This document shows, piece after piece, positions 1-7,694 of a stretch of 10,244 nucleotides of DNA. Position 1 is the stretch's first letter, and each line of letters starts with the position of its first letter. The notes under the pieces were generated by a model. The model searched no databases, was not told the DNA's origin, and saw nothing but the letters and a program-made list of their open reading frames with translations. The position numbers and the translations under genes were made by a program. Source of the DNA: Stephanodiscus triporus (taxonomy: Eukaryota > Bacillariophyta > Thalassiosirophyceae > Thalassiosirales > Thalassiosiraceae); the NCBI GenBank assembly GCA_036939755.1, contig JALLAZ010001385.1:1-10244 (forward strand). Direction: 5' to 3'.

Positions 1-48
1 ACGAGTTGCAAGTTACAATAAATTGGTACGTGATCAACTATTTAGTGT

Positions 49-419
49 TGAGAGGAAGGCTGGTGGCCATAGAAGACAATGTCATCATTTGACCATGGCA
101 AGGTGGGTCATGCCATGGACCCAGGTGAAGCTTGAGGCATCCACAAGAAGAAGACTGATGGTAGCAATACCATGCCATCCACCAAATGTGCAAGGCTGGG
201 TAGCATTGCTAGCCATACACTGGACCCAGGTGAAGCTCCAGATGCCCACAAGAAGAAGACAGATGGTAGCAAGACCTTGTCATCCACAGAACATGGCATT
301 TCTAGCCATGTGAAAGACCCAGGTTAAGCTTTGGGAGTCCACAATAAGATGGATGGTAGCAAGATCATGACCATGCCATCCACAGAACGTGGCCGGATGG
401 GCGGCACTGCTAGTTTAGG
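49..419. repeat. Degenerate minisatellite, about 93-105 bp period
   Basis: About three and a half imperfect copies lie in tandem. The landmark GGACCCAGGTGAAGCT starts near 117 and again at 222, a period of 105 bp, and a diverged form (AGACCCAGGTTAAGCT) starts at 315, a period of 93 bp. Each copy then has a CCACAAGAAGAAGA-like block, GATGGTAGCAA, CATCCAC(A/C) and a GGC...CTAGC block. A weaker copy precedes the first landmark (49-115), and the last copy runs to about 419. An open frame of 96 codons (23-313) exists only because one period is divisible by three: it reads W-T-Q-V-K-L and P-C-H-P twice, and it fails at the third copy where the period changes. I read this as non-coding tandem repeat DNA. 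The left edge is uncertain because the array may continue outside the window. Confidence 0.75.
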
Positions 420-992
420 TAAACGACCACAGACCAAATATGGAGAGAGCCCTGATGAATGGTTAGTGTTAACGACAAAGGTCCCTTCCAAGAGAGAGAC
501 TTAGTGCGGGGAAACTTAAAACAAGATTGCAGCCCTGTTGGTTTATGATGGTATTGATTGTACGTATAAATCTTGCATGACCTATATGGCCTAAAGGTAA
601 AAGGAGGCAAACAAAAATGAATCGAAATCAATTATAGTCAAACGTGGCAGCAAGACATGGGAGCTGAGCATTGTGAGATAACACCAAATAATATAAAAGA
701 AGTAGACATGGCAAGGTAGACGAGATTTATGGAAGCTTGTCGTGTTAATCAAACTAAAAATAAAAAAGCAAGAAGATCCAAGCTTCACAATAGCTAGATA
801 ATAAACAAGTCATTTCAGCTGTCTCCGCAACAATGCATTAACCCTTAATTGAAGATTACATTTGCACAAGCAGCTTTGATCCAAAAGGGTAAAGTCCCAA
901 GATTGTGGAAATCGCCCAGGTCCCAAAGGTGCGTTTTGACGTGTACACTAAAAAATACAAACAGTAAAATAGGAACATCCTGAAAATTATAT
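420..992. other. Gene-free AT-rich stretch
   Basis: I see no supportable gene, RNA or repeat here. The open frames are short (at most about 73 codons), lack any recognisable motif and sit in AT-rich, homopolymer-rich sequence. The minus-strand frame 1051-845 overlaps the 143-bp duplication and has no recognisable domain. The right part lies downstream of the host gene's stop and could contain its polyadenylation region, but no signal is clear enough to call. Confidence 0.5.
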
Positions 993-1278
993 GTTTTCGT
1001 CTCAGCACCTTCATAGCAAAAACTCAAACGTTTGAGTGATGTGCAGCCCAAGCAATCACCGAGGGTCAGGGAAAATGTCTCGGAAGGCGATGGATATTTT
1101 ATTGGGTGTGTGTGTTAGAGAGAGCAAGAGAGAGCGTTTTCGTCTCAGCACCTTCATAGCAAAAACTCAAATGTTTGAATGATGTGCAGCCCAAACAATT
1201 ACCGAGGGTCAGGGAAAATGTCTCGGAAGGCGATGTATATATCATTGGGTGTGTGTGTTAGAGAGAGCAAGAGAGAGC
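993..1278. repeat. 143-bp tandem duplication, two copies
   Basis: Unit 1 is 993-1135 and unit 2 is 1136-1278, both exactly 143 bp and directly adjacent. By eye there are 7 mismatches and no gaps, about 95% identity. Each unit starts GTTTTCGTCTCAGCACC and ends in a GT-rich run followed by (AGAG)n-like purine sequence, which may have helped the slippage or unequal exchange that made the copy. Unit 1 contains a perfect 16-bp palindrome at 1022-1037 centred on AACGTT. Unit 2 has lost it through two changes. The pair lies 25 bp beyond the stop codon of the minus-strand gene, so it probably sits in that gene's 3' untranslated or immediate downstream DNA. Only one of the seven differences is a CpG transition. 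Confidence 0.9.
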
Positions 1279-1303
1279 GAGGGCAGCAGGATTCATCCCT
1301 CGA

Positions 1304-4300
1304 CTATCCCCCCTCCGCGTCATTCCTCCTCTTCCATTCCTCGTACATGTGCCGCGTATGCTTCTTGTTGAGTATCCACCTGCGCAGTGTGCGCTTCGTG
1401 ACCTCTAACGCGAGATCAAATCTCGCCACAGGAAGGTTGTGCACAGTCTGCCTCCGCTTGTTCTTCGCCTTGTTCAGCGCCCGGACCGAATCGACTATGT
1501 CTTGTCGGGTGTACCCCGTCTTCAGGAGTATCGCCTCGCGCTCGCATCGATGCAGGACCATCTCCTCCGGGCGTGGCTCGATCGGCCGTCCGTCGTGCGT
1601 AGTGCCGTAGAGACGGGCCTGGTGGGCGATGTACTCATCGATGGTGGCGACATAGTGGACGGGATCATACCGCCAGCCGATTCCGAGCGACGGCCCGCCG
1701 GAACAAGACGGGTTGTCGCTCATTATTGTCTCGTAGGTGCGTATCTGCAGGTGGGAAAAGAAGACGCGCTTCTTGCGACTTTGGAGTTGGACAAGGATGC
1801 CAGAGGACGGGGGCGGTGGCGACCGTACGTCGCGGTCGGACGCATTCGCGGCATCGCCTGACGGGGATATCATCGTGCCGATGCCGGCCCGGGAACGACT
1901 TCTGTCGTCCGCGATGGTCTTGGGGATGTGAGGCCGTAGCCCGACGCGTCCGAAGTATGGATCCACCCATATGCCCCCCCGTTCACGACGAGGATCGTAG
2001 TTCCGGTGAGCCACATGAGACGGCTGGGGGGGGAGGTGCGTCGATCTGATTGGTTCGGGGACGTGAGAATGCAAAAAGCCGTGGTTTGGAAGATGACCAC
2101 ACACGGCATGGTAAGACCCGTGGGGATAGTAGGACACGGCGGGAATGGGAGCTCCGCCGAGGAAGGCGCCGCCCATGTCGCCGGCGCGAAACGCGTCGGG
2201 GTCGCAACGGTCCCACTCGTCAGGCATCGACGCGGACAAGAGAGCCTGGTAGTGTGGAGGGGGAGGAAGGACGGTCGCGCAGCCGCCGCCGGAGTCGTGG
2301 TACGCGACGTCGACATTTCCCCCCCAAGACGCCGAACGGCGGCTTCCTCGGCGAACTTGGGGTACTCCCCCCAGTGGATTTGTCCCTCGAAGCGGATCGT
2401 CCTGGGGCCGTGAAGACGGCTCCCGATCAAGGACGCGATCCTCCTCCCACGACGAGCGACGACGCTGCACGGGAAGGGGCAGAAGACGATCCGTCGCCCG
2501 ATGGACCTCCTCGTCGATTCCGCCTCCCCCATCGCCTTCGTCGTAGTAGTACGGAAGGGGGCGGTGAGAGAGAGGATGGAACGCGTCGGCGCCGCCAACC
2601 CCATGACGCTCGTCGCGTCCCCCTCCCACTCTTCCTCCCTCTCCGGAACCGGTCAGGCTTTGGGAGTGAAGACCACCTGGAGCGGGAGGAGGCGCTAGGT
2701 CATCGGCCCGATGAATCTCCTCGTCGATTCCGCCGTGGCACTCGACTCCTTCGTCGTCGTAGTACGTAGGAGGGAGGACGATCGAACCGCCGGAGTCGCG
2801 GCGTTCGGGCGTGTAGGCGTGATCGTCCTCCTGCCATAAACGGTTGGTGCCGTAGTCGCGCTCGAGGTAGACCCGTCCGGCCGACTGGGGCAGGGGGATG
2901 GGACCGCAAGGCCGAGATGGTCCGGCCGCCACCGCCGCCGCCAACCCCCTATGCTCGTAAGACGTCGACGGCGAGCGATCGTTATGAAGGTGTCGACGAT
3001 GCGCATCCACGATCGGATCGACGCGGTCGATGCGCGACGACCGTCCGTGATGTCGTCGCGCGTCCATGGGGGTATCGTGCCGTCGCGGCGCGTCCGCGAG
3101 CGGATCGACGAGATCGAAACGACGTCGTTGCGCCGCGGACACGCCCATCCTCGTCGATGTCGTCGTCGTGGTCGTCATCATCCCACGAAAGCTCGGGGTG
3201 GCGCCGTAGTACCCCGCGTACCCGTTGTCCGCGCGACCGTAATCGTACACGTCGTCGTCCGGGTAGTCGTAGTCCAACGCCCTCCGTTGCGGGTGGTAAT
3301 CTTGCGACGTCGACTCGCGGTGCATCAACGCGTATTCCGCCGCCTCCATCCCGCGAACGCGATCGTCGCGTGAAACTATCCGCTCGAGCACCTCTGAGCA
3401 GGAATGCCGGCGGGGATTCGTCGCGTGCTGATACGGGGATCGATAACGACCGGCCGACATCGTCGTCGTGCCTCCTAGGCCGTCCCCGGCGTCAATCATG
3501 CGGATTTTCTATACACGGAAGACGAAGAAGAACAAAAAAAGGGGGAATGGTCGAAACGAGGTTCGGTGACAATGATCGAAATTTGAAGGTCATCGCAGTC
3601 CGGCCCTGGCGCCCCCGTCGTGCGACGATCCGAGCGACGCACATGTCCCCCCCCCCCCCCACACACACACACGCACACACGCACTCACTCCCAAAAAACA
3701 AAAGCAAAATGAGACGAAAAAAAAAGAGCAAAGCTCGTCGAAACTAGACTCACGATGTCGCCGTCGTGGCGTCGGCGGTGGTGAAGGATGTCGAACTCGT
3801 GGGAAGGACTGCGCGACGTCGTCGTCGTCGTCGTCGACGGCGGCGGCGGCGGCGGAGACATCCCCCCGTCGTCCACCCCTCCCGCTTCGTACCCGCCGCC
3901 GTCGTTGTTGTCGTAGTCGTAGTCGTTCGCGCGACGCCGTCGCATGATCATGAGGGCGGTGGGAACGTTGGCGTCGAGGTCGTCGAGGTCGTCGATCTCG
4001 CGGCGGTGGTGGTGGCGGTGGCGATGGCCGCTCCCGGTGTATACCGTCGAGACCTTGCCCATGACGTCGTGGCGACTCGCGCGGCGATGACGATGATGAT
4101 GGCCGCGGCCGTCGTCGTCGTCGTGATGATGATGATGATGATGATGACGATGATGACGACGATGCCGTTCTTCTTCCATCATCAAAGCGTCGTCGGGGGG
4201 GGAGGACGAATCCTCGTGCGCCACGATCGGCGGCGCGCGAGGCGTAGACGACGACGATGCCGACGACGACGACGACGGCGCGGCGGGTGCGTTCACGAAG

Positions 4301-4437
4301 ACGTCGGTGCTGGACGGGCGGCCGAAGATGGCATCGTGCTGCCGCTCCGCCTCCTCGGGGGCGATGCCGACGCCCCCGACGCCATTATCGCCGATGCCTA
4401 CCATCGCCGATGTCGTCGACGAATTCGGACGTTCCAT
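1304..4437 (-). CDS. Two-exon low-complexity protein with a conserved diatom C-terminal domain
   Basis: Exon 1 is 4437-3754 (228 codons) and exon 2 is 3508-1304 (734 codons plus TAG), giving 962 residues. The chosen ATG has A at -3 and G at +4. In-frame ATGs further up (4575 and one between) lie in A-rich leader-like sequence and are less likely. Exon 1 carries a Ser run (55-64), a His/Arg-rich block (about 91-119) with eight consecutive His followed by four Asp, a DYDYDNND acidic patch, then Pro6 and Thr6. Exon 2 is rich in Arg, Asp, Gly, His and Pro, with internal repeats. The last ~157 residues (806-962, DNA 1777-1307) form the only ordered-looking part: RVFFSHLQIRTYE, then SDNPS, GPSLGIGWRY, a helical REAILLKTGY stretch and a basic helical tail. 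I recognise this pattern as a domain of unknown function common in uncharacterised diatom proteins. No signal peptide or membrane segment is evident. The function is unknown. Confidence 0.82.
1307..1777 (-). other. Conserved C-terminal domain of the host gene
   Basis: This segment encodes the last 157 residues. The visible order is a short basic start (RKKR), two beta-like hydrophobic segments (VFFSHLQIRTYETI), an acidic-polar turn with SDNPSCSGG, the GIGW core, a region with DEY that carries aromatic and charged residues, then two amphipathic helices (REAILLKTGYTRQDIVDSVRALNKAKNKRR and onward). In the diatom family as I recall it, the same landmarks occur: IR-x-YE, DNP, GP-x-L, GW, a D/E-x-Y segment, and an R/K-rich helix ending near a TxxNL-type motif, here TVHNL. 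Base composition and predicted order contrast sharply with the rest of the protein, which suggests this is the functional, selected part. No catalytic motif is apparent. Confidence 0.75.
3509..3753 (-). other. Intron of the host gene
   Basis: The donor is ATC|GTGAGT with the intron starting at 3753. The acceptor is a pyrimidine-rich run (CTTTTTTTGTTCTTCTTCG...) ending TATAG|AAAATCC with the last intron base at 3509. The junction is phase 0. Exon 2 enters as AAA-ATC-CGC-ATG, exactly in frame with the long downstream frame, and that frame's upstream in-frame stop is the TAG of the acceptor itself. In exon 1's frame the intron would be read through for only about 23 codons before a stop, and that extension is hydrophobic and unlike the rest. 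The intron is 245 bp, and part of its length comes from a C14 run and a CA microsatellite. Confidence 0.85.
3647..3684. repeat. C14 homopolymer plus CA microsatellite within the intron
   Basis: Fourteen consecutive C (3647-3660) are followed by an imperfect (AC)n run to about 3684. In the transcript, which is read from the minus strand, this becomes a (GU)n tract followed by fourteen G, about 70 nt from the 5' splice site. Such tracts are prone to slippage, so the length in the assembly may be unreliable. Confidence 0.9.
4109..4164. repeat. Trinucleotide tract (GTC)n(GAT)n encoding Asp and His runs
   Basis: On the plus strand GTCGTCGTCGTC is followed by about eight GAT-type triplets, then mixed GAC/GAT triplets. 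On the coding minus strand these read as His codons (CAT/CAC) and then Asp codons (GAC), giving His8-Asp4 of exon 1. The near-pure codon use points to recent triplet slippage rather than selection on each residue. Similar but shorter runs code for Pro6 and Thr6 near 3818-3855. Confidence 0.8.
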
Positions 4438-4843
4438 GATTTTTGGCACGCGCACACTCTGTTTGTTCGGTGTTCTTTTTTTATTATTATTATATGTCTC
4501 TCCCTTTTTCGTCATTGAAGTCTCGGGCCGTAGAGATGGATGGAGTAATGGAGTCCACAAGGACAAAGCGGACATTCCACAGCCTCATAAGCAGCCCTTC
4601 CATGCGTGCGATAGATAGAAGGGAGAGGATGACTTATGTGCTTGAGGACAGCTGGCTTGATGAGGCGTTGGTTGAACTCATGATGTAACGACAGTCTTAA
4701 CGACCATCTAGAGACCACTGCGACTCAAACATCTTCCTTTCCTTGTGGGATAGAGTAAGTACGTATATTGTACGTATCTACGACAAGTACATACGATACG
4801 CACAATTCGGTGTTGCGTCTAGCTAACGTAGCACATCATAACC
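4438..4843. promoter_or_regulatory. Upstream region of the host gene, no certain promoter element
   Basis: Read on the minus strand towards the start codon at 4437, this stretch has an A-rich segment with an (AAT)n microsatellite (RC of 4475-4496, including ATATAATAATAAT) about 40-60 bp before the ATG. It could be a 5' leader or a TATA-like element, and I cannot decide which. Further up, GTACGTAT occurs twice, at 4759-4766 and 4770-4777, 11 bp apart. Short open frames here (for example plus 4443-4688, minus 4718-4512) carry no recognisable motif and are probably chance. The right edge is the likely limit of recognisable LINE sequence. Confidence 0.35.
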
Positions 4844-5830
4844 ATGGTAGGGGCGCTAATTTCCTTTATTTCTACAGGTAACCGCAGGACTGCTCCCACA
4901 CGCCGCCAGATTGGTCGGGGAGTGGAGTTTGACCAGCGCCCCAGGTTAGTGGCCAGGGTGTAGGTTCCTCGCTTAGCTATGAATTTTTCGGCTTTTCCAG
5001 CGGAAAATCCCATGGTTTCGACAGCGGTGGAACCGCCTTCGCGAGCTGAAGATACTGGGTCGTTCACGGTCGCATTGTATAACATACAAAGTGGTCGCAA
5101 TGGAGGATTGGAGAGTGCCTTGCGAGCAATGAAGCACATGGGGTTGCTTGTGGCGTCTTCTAAGAGACAAAATTGACCGAGGGTATTTACACGCGCTGGA
5201 GCAGCGGTTGTAATGTTCGATCCACCAGCAAGTGGCGAGGAAGGATTAGCCTCTTTTGGAGGGCTACTGAAACATATGAGATCAAAGAGGTGGAGATGCG
5301 TGGGCCAAGCATGCTGTCGTTTCAGCTCGTTTTGGGCGCCATGCGATGGTACATCGTCCCGCCGAACGATCTAACAACATTAACGCACGTCAACTAGGCA
5401 TGGCAGGCATGCCCTCGGAGATGCTTACCCATCCTGCTTGGCAATTTGAATGTCGACCTAGCCGCTCCGCATGTCGACTACGACGAGACAATCGCTGAAC
5501 AGGTGGATGCCATGGTGCTGGTTGATCTGTCTGCCCATTTTCGACAATGGTCTGGAAAACGTTCCAGATGCTGGGTCTCCTCTCAGTGTGACTACGTCTT
5601 GGGAGGGGCATCTGTCTGCCCATTTTTGACAATGGCCTGGAAAACGTTCCAGTGGTCGCTGGACATGGCAGATGAGGAGGGGGAGACGCTGGGTCTCCTC
5701 TCAGTGTGACTACGTCTTGGGAAGGGCAACCAACCTGGGGTGATGGTTTTGGCACGTCAGTGTCCGACAGCCTTTTTGTCATAATTCCGACCATCGCGCT
5801 CTTGTTGGGCAGGAAATGGTGGCATAACGG
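4844..5830 (+). pseudogene. LINE endonuclease (APE/EEP-type) domain, broken
   Basis: The frame begins as MVGALISF... at 4844 and meets TAG at 4961. VALYNIQSGRNGG (5057-5095 region) holds the first EEP motif with its Asn. A frameshift between about 5120 and 5160 moves the frame, after which ETKLTEGIYTRW (from 5164) supplies the catalytic Glu. WRATETYE, FQLVLG, RWYIVPPNDLTTLTHVN follow, with a few residues apparently lost before PPND, and then TAG at 5395. The usual GDLN motif reads GNLN at about 5440-5451, so its Asp has become Asn. A local duplication follows at 5525-5727. The closing SDHRAL motif is intact at 5786-5803, keeping the catalytic Asp-His. In intact relatives this domain nicks the target DNA to prime reverse transcription. 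This copy is inactive. Confidence 0.85.
5525..5727 (+). repeat. Tandem duplication inside the endonuclease domain, unequal copies
   Basis: Copy 1 is 5525-5609 (85 bp) and copy 2 is 5610-5727 (118 bp). They match from ATCTGTCTGCCC to CTTGGGAGGGGC except that copy 1 lacks 33 bp, which copy 2 holds at about 5653-5685. Outside the gap I count four differences: CG/TG at 5542 versus 5627, T/C, TG/CG before CTGGG, and G/A near the end. Copy 2 carries the fuller coding content (GRWTWQMRRGR), so copy 1 is probably the one with the deletion. The duplication shifts the frame by one base and returns the downstream SDHRAL motif to frame 2. Confidence 0.88.
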
Positions 5831-6290
5831 AAGCGGTATCGTCGCTTCCCCATGAAGATCCCCCGGGGACGCTGTACTGAGCTTGTGGGAGCATACAAAT
5901 CCCCCCCCGTGAGGGAGTGCCCCGCCAACCGATGGATATCGGCATCAACATGGGTGGCAATCAATAAGAGGGCAATGCTGAGATGACAGGGCAACCTGAT
6001 GCCTCGCGCCACCCATCAGTTGGGGTGGGAGATTAAAGCTTCCCTCACTGCGGACCGCAAACAACGCGCCGCGAATGCTGCTACTGAAATTGAAAGCCAT
6101 ATTGGCACAGGTGACTTGAAGGAGGGGTGGCGCACCCTCAAGGGGTGGTATAGGTTGGCAGAGGACTGGCCCCCACCTGTGTGCCCCGACACAATGGTGA
6201 AGCAGATGGCCAAAAGGGTGGATCTGTATGCAAAGGTGCCCCCTTTGGGGCCTCCCCTTCCATTCAATTTCCCCTCCTTTGCAAGTCCGG
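5831..6290 (+). pseudogene. LINE linker between endonuclease and reverse transcriptase
   Basis: After the stop at 5825 the same frame continues with RKRYRRFPMKIPRG, ELVGAY, RECPANRWIS and INKRAMLR, then TGA at 5984, then QGNLMPRATHQLGWEIKASL and a basic helical stretch (ADRKQRAANAATEIES). This spacer is Arg/Lys-rich and probably helical, as linkers of this kind of ORF2 usually are. Apart from the stops at 5825 and 5984 the frame is open from 5744 to 6577. The start codon at 5999 is internal and not a real translation start. Confidence 0.7.
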
Positions 6291-7528
6291 ATGGTTTGCC
6301 CTCTTATTCCGAGGTTCGTAAGGTGCTGAGGGGGTTGAAGAATGGACAAGCCGCTGGGGCTACCAGCATGAAGGCCAAGCACCCGAAGGGGTGGCTCGAC
6401 ACAGTACAGCGTGAAGAGAAGGTGGCCGAGGAGGACCCCGGCCGTGAATCGACCCTTGGTGACAAGTGGCGGGTCTTCCTTGAGTTGATCTGGGCCATAT
6501 GGGATCGGGGGGAAATTCCGGAGCAGATGAGTTGGATGGTGATTGTCCTACTGCCAAAGTGTGGAGGTGATTTCTGCTAGATTGGCCTACTCAACCCATG
6601 CTGGAAAGTGGTGGAGAAAATCATGGTGTGCCGCTTGGCTGCCATCGAATTTCACCCATGCCTCCACGAAGGGCTACAAAAAAGCGGGACGGGGACGGTG
6701 ACAATTGGGGCTAAGATGGCACAGCAGCTGGCCTGGGTGGAGCAAGAGCCATTGTACCAAGTCTTCATGGACTTGAGGAAGGCATATGATCATCTGGACC
6801 ACGAGCAATGTCTTGCAATCATGACCGGGTATGGGGTCCTCGGCCCCGAACTCCTTTGTCTCCAGGCAAAGTTCTGGGATCAGGCGGAGATGGTCTGTCG
6901 TGCTGTGGGTACTAGTTTTGGGCAACCGTTTCACACCTATCGGGGCATGACTCAAGGGGGTCTGCTCTCCGGCAGCCTCATGTTTAATGTTTGTGTTGAT
7001 GCAGTGATAAGGGAGTGGCTTCGATGGACGCTATGCAAAGAGGCCGCATGCGGGGAATTTGAGGAGGCGAGTAGAGAGATTGTGGCATTTTTTGTTGACG
7101 ACGGGCTGGTCGGGTTGAGGGACCCCGTCTGGCTACAGCGCGCCCTAGACCTAGATGAACTCGTGATCCTATTTGAAAGCATCAGTCTCCAGATGAACCC
7201 TGACAAGACTAAAGTCATGACGTGCGTCCCGGGGAAAATACGGCAAGCCCACACCAAGGAGGTGTACCACATGGAACAGTACGGACCAGTCAATCCCACC
7301 GTGAGACATCATTGGGTGGAGTGCAACATCTATGGCATGAGCCTAGCGGTGGGATCCCTCCGCAGCCACCTGAGTCAGTCATTTGTTCTCAACCAAGAAT
7401 TGACCGTTGAGCGTGACGCTGTCATCTACCAAGCTATTGTGGACGCCACCAGAACCTATGTCTGTCCAGTTCCAGCTTGTGTGGGCATCACATGCTCCAA
7501 AGCTGTTCTTCGATCGCACTTTCTTTGA
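6290..7528 (+). pseudogene. LINE reverse transcriptase domain, broken
   Basis: The finger region begins with PSYSEVRKVLRGLKNGQAAGATSM and HPKGWL (6341-6397), matching the G-x-AAG...K-x-(E/K)HLK-type motif of LINE RTs. LLPK-GGG-DF then runs into TAG at 6578 where R-x-I is expected, followed by IGLLNPCWKVVEKIM. Motif A is VFMDLRKAYDHLD (6761-6799) with its catalytic Asp. Motif B is RGMTQGGLLSG (6941-6973), where QGDPLSP is usual, so D and P are lost. Motif C is FFVDDGLV (7088-7111), with both Asp present and Val replacing the common Ala. MNPDKTKVMTC (about 7193-7225) is the following conserved block. The frame ends at TGA 7526 inside a zinc-finger motif. In relatives this enzyme copies the element's RNA at the nicked target. 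Confidence 0.9.
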
Positions 7529-7680
7529 GGCCACCCCCAGGATCTCATGTGCTGCCCAGTGGAAGAGAATGTTCCGCTGCCACAGTGCGACAGATGTGGG
7601 CTGCAGATTTTGTATGCTTCCATGAATGGCAACCACTATGATTCTGCAATGTGTAAGAGCGGGGTGGCGAGGAAGGCGCA
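7306..7680 (+). pseudogene. Zinc-finger-like cassette downstream of the RT
   Basis: Three Cys/His groups follow the RT in one frame. The first, at about 7306-7370, reads VECNIYG...SLRSHL. It looks like a C2H2 finger whose second Cys has become Tyr. The second, about 7466-7537, is CPVPAC...LRSHF-stop-GHPQD, a C-x4-C...H-x4-H pattern interrupted by TGA 7526. The third, about 7577-7650, is CDRCG...H....C. Such finger arrays in LINE proteins usually bind element RNA or target DNA. A frameshift near 7690-7715 moves the frame from 2 to 3, as frame 2 stops at 7721. Confidence 0.65.
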
Positions 7681-7694
7681 ACATGCAGCAGCAG

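Noticed and set aside
1870..2604. Other minus frame of 244 codons within exon 2
   Set aside because: It is an out-of-frame reading of the same exon. The frame with the conserved C-terminal domain and the matching splice phase is preferred.
2917..3747. Plus-strand frame of 276 codons opposite exon 2 and the intron
   Set aside because: It is a shadow of the GC-rich, Arg/Asp/Ser-biased coding strand. It crosses the intron and its C14/CA tract, and contains only Arg/Ser/Pro-rich low complexity with no motif.
3766..4518. Plus-strand frame of 250 codons opposite exon 1
   Set aside because: It is made almost wholly of triplet-repeat products (poly-Arg, poly-Val, poly-Met) mirroring the His, Asp, Thr and Pro codon runs of the real minus-strand exon.
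5945..6382. Minus-strand frames antisense to the LINE (such as 5945-6382 and 7379-7705)
   Set aside because: They are complements of recognisable endonuclease and RT coding sequence and have no motif of their own.
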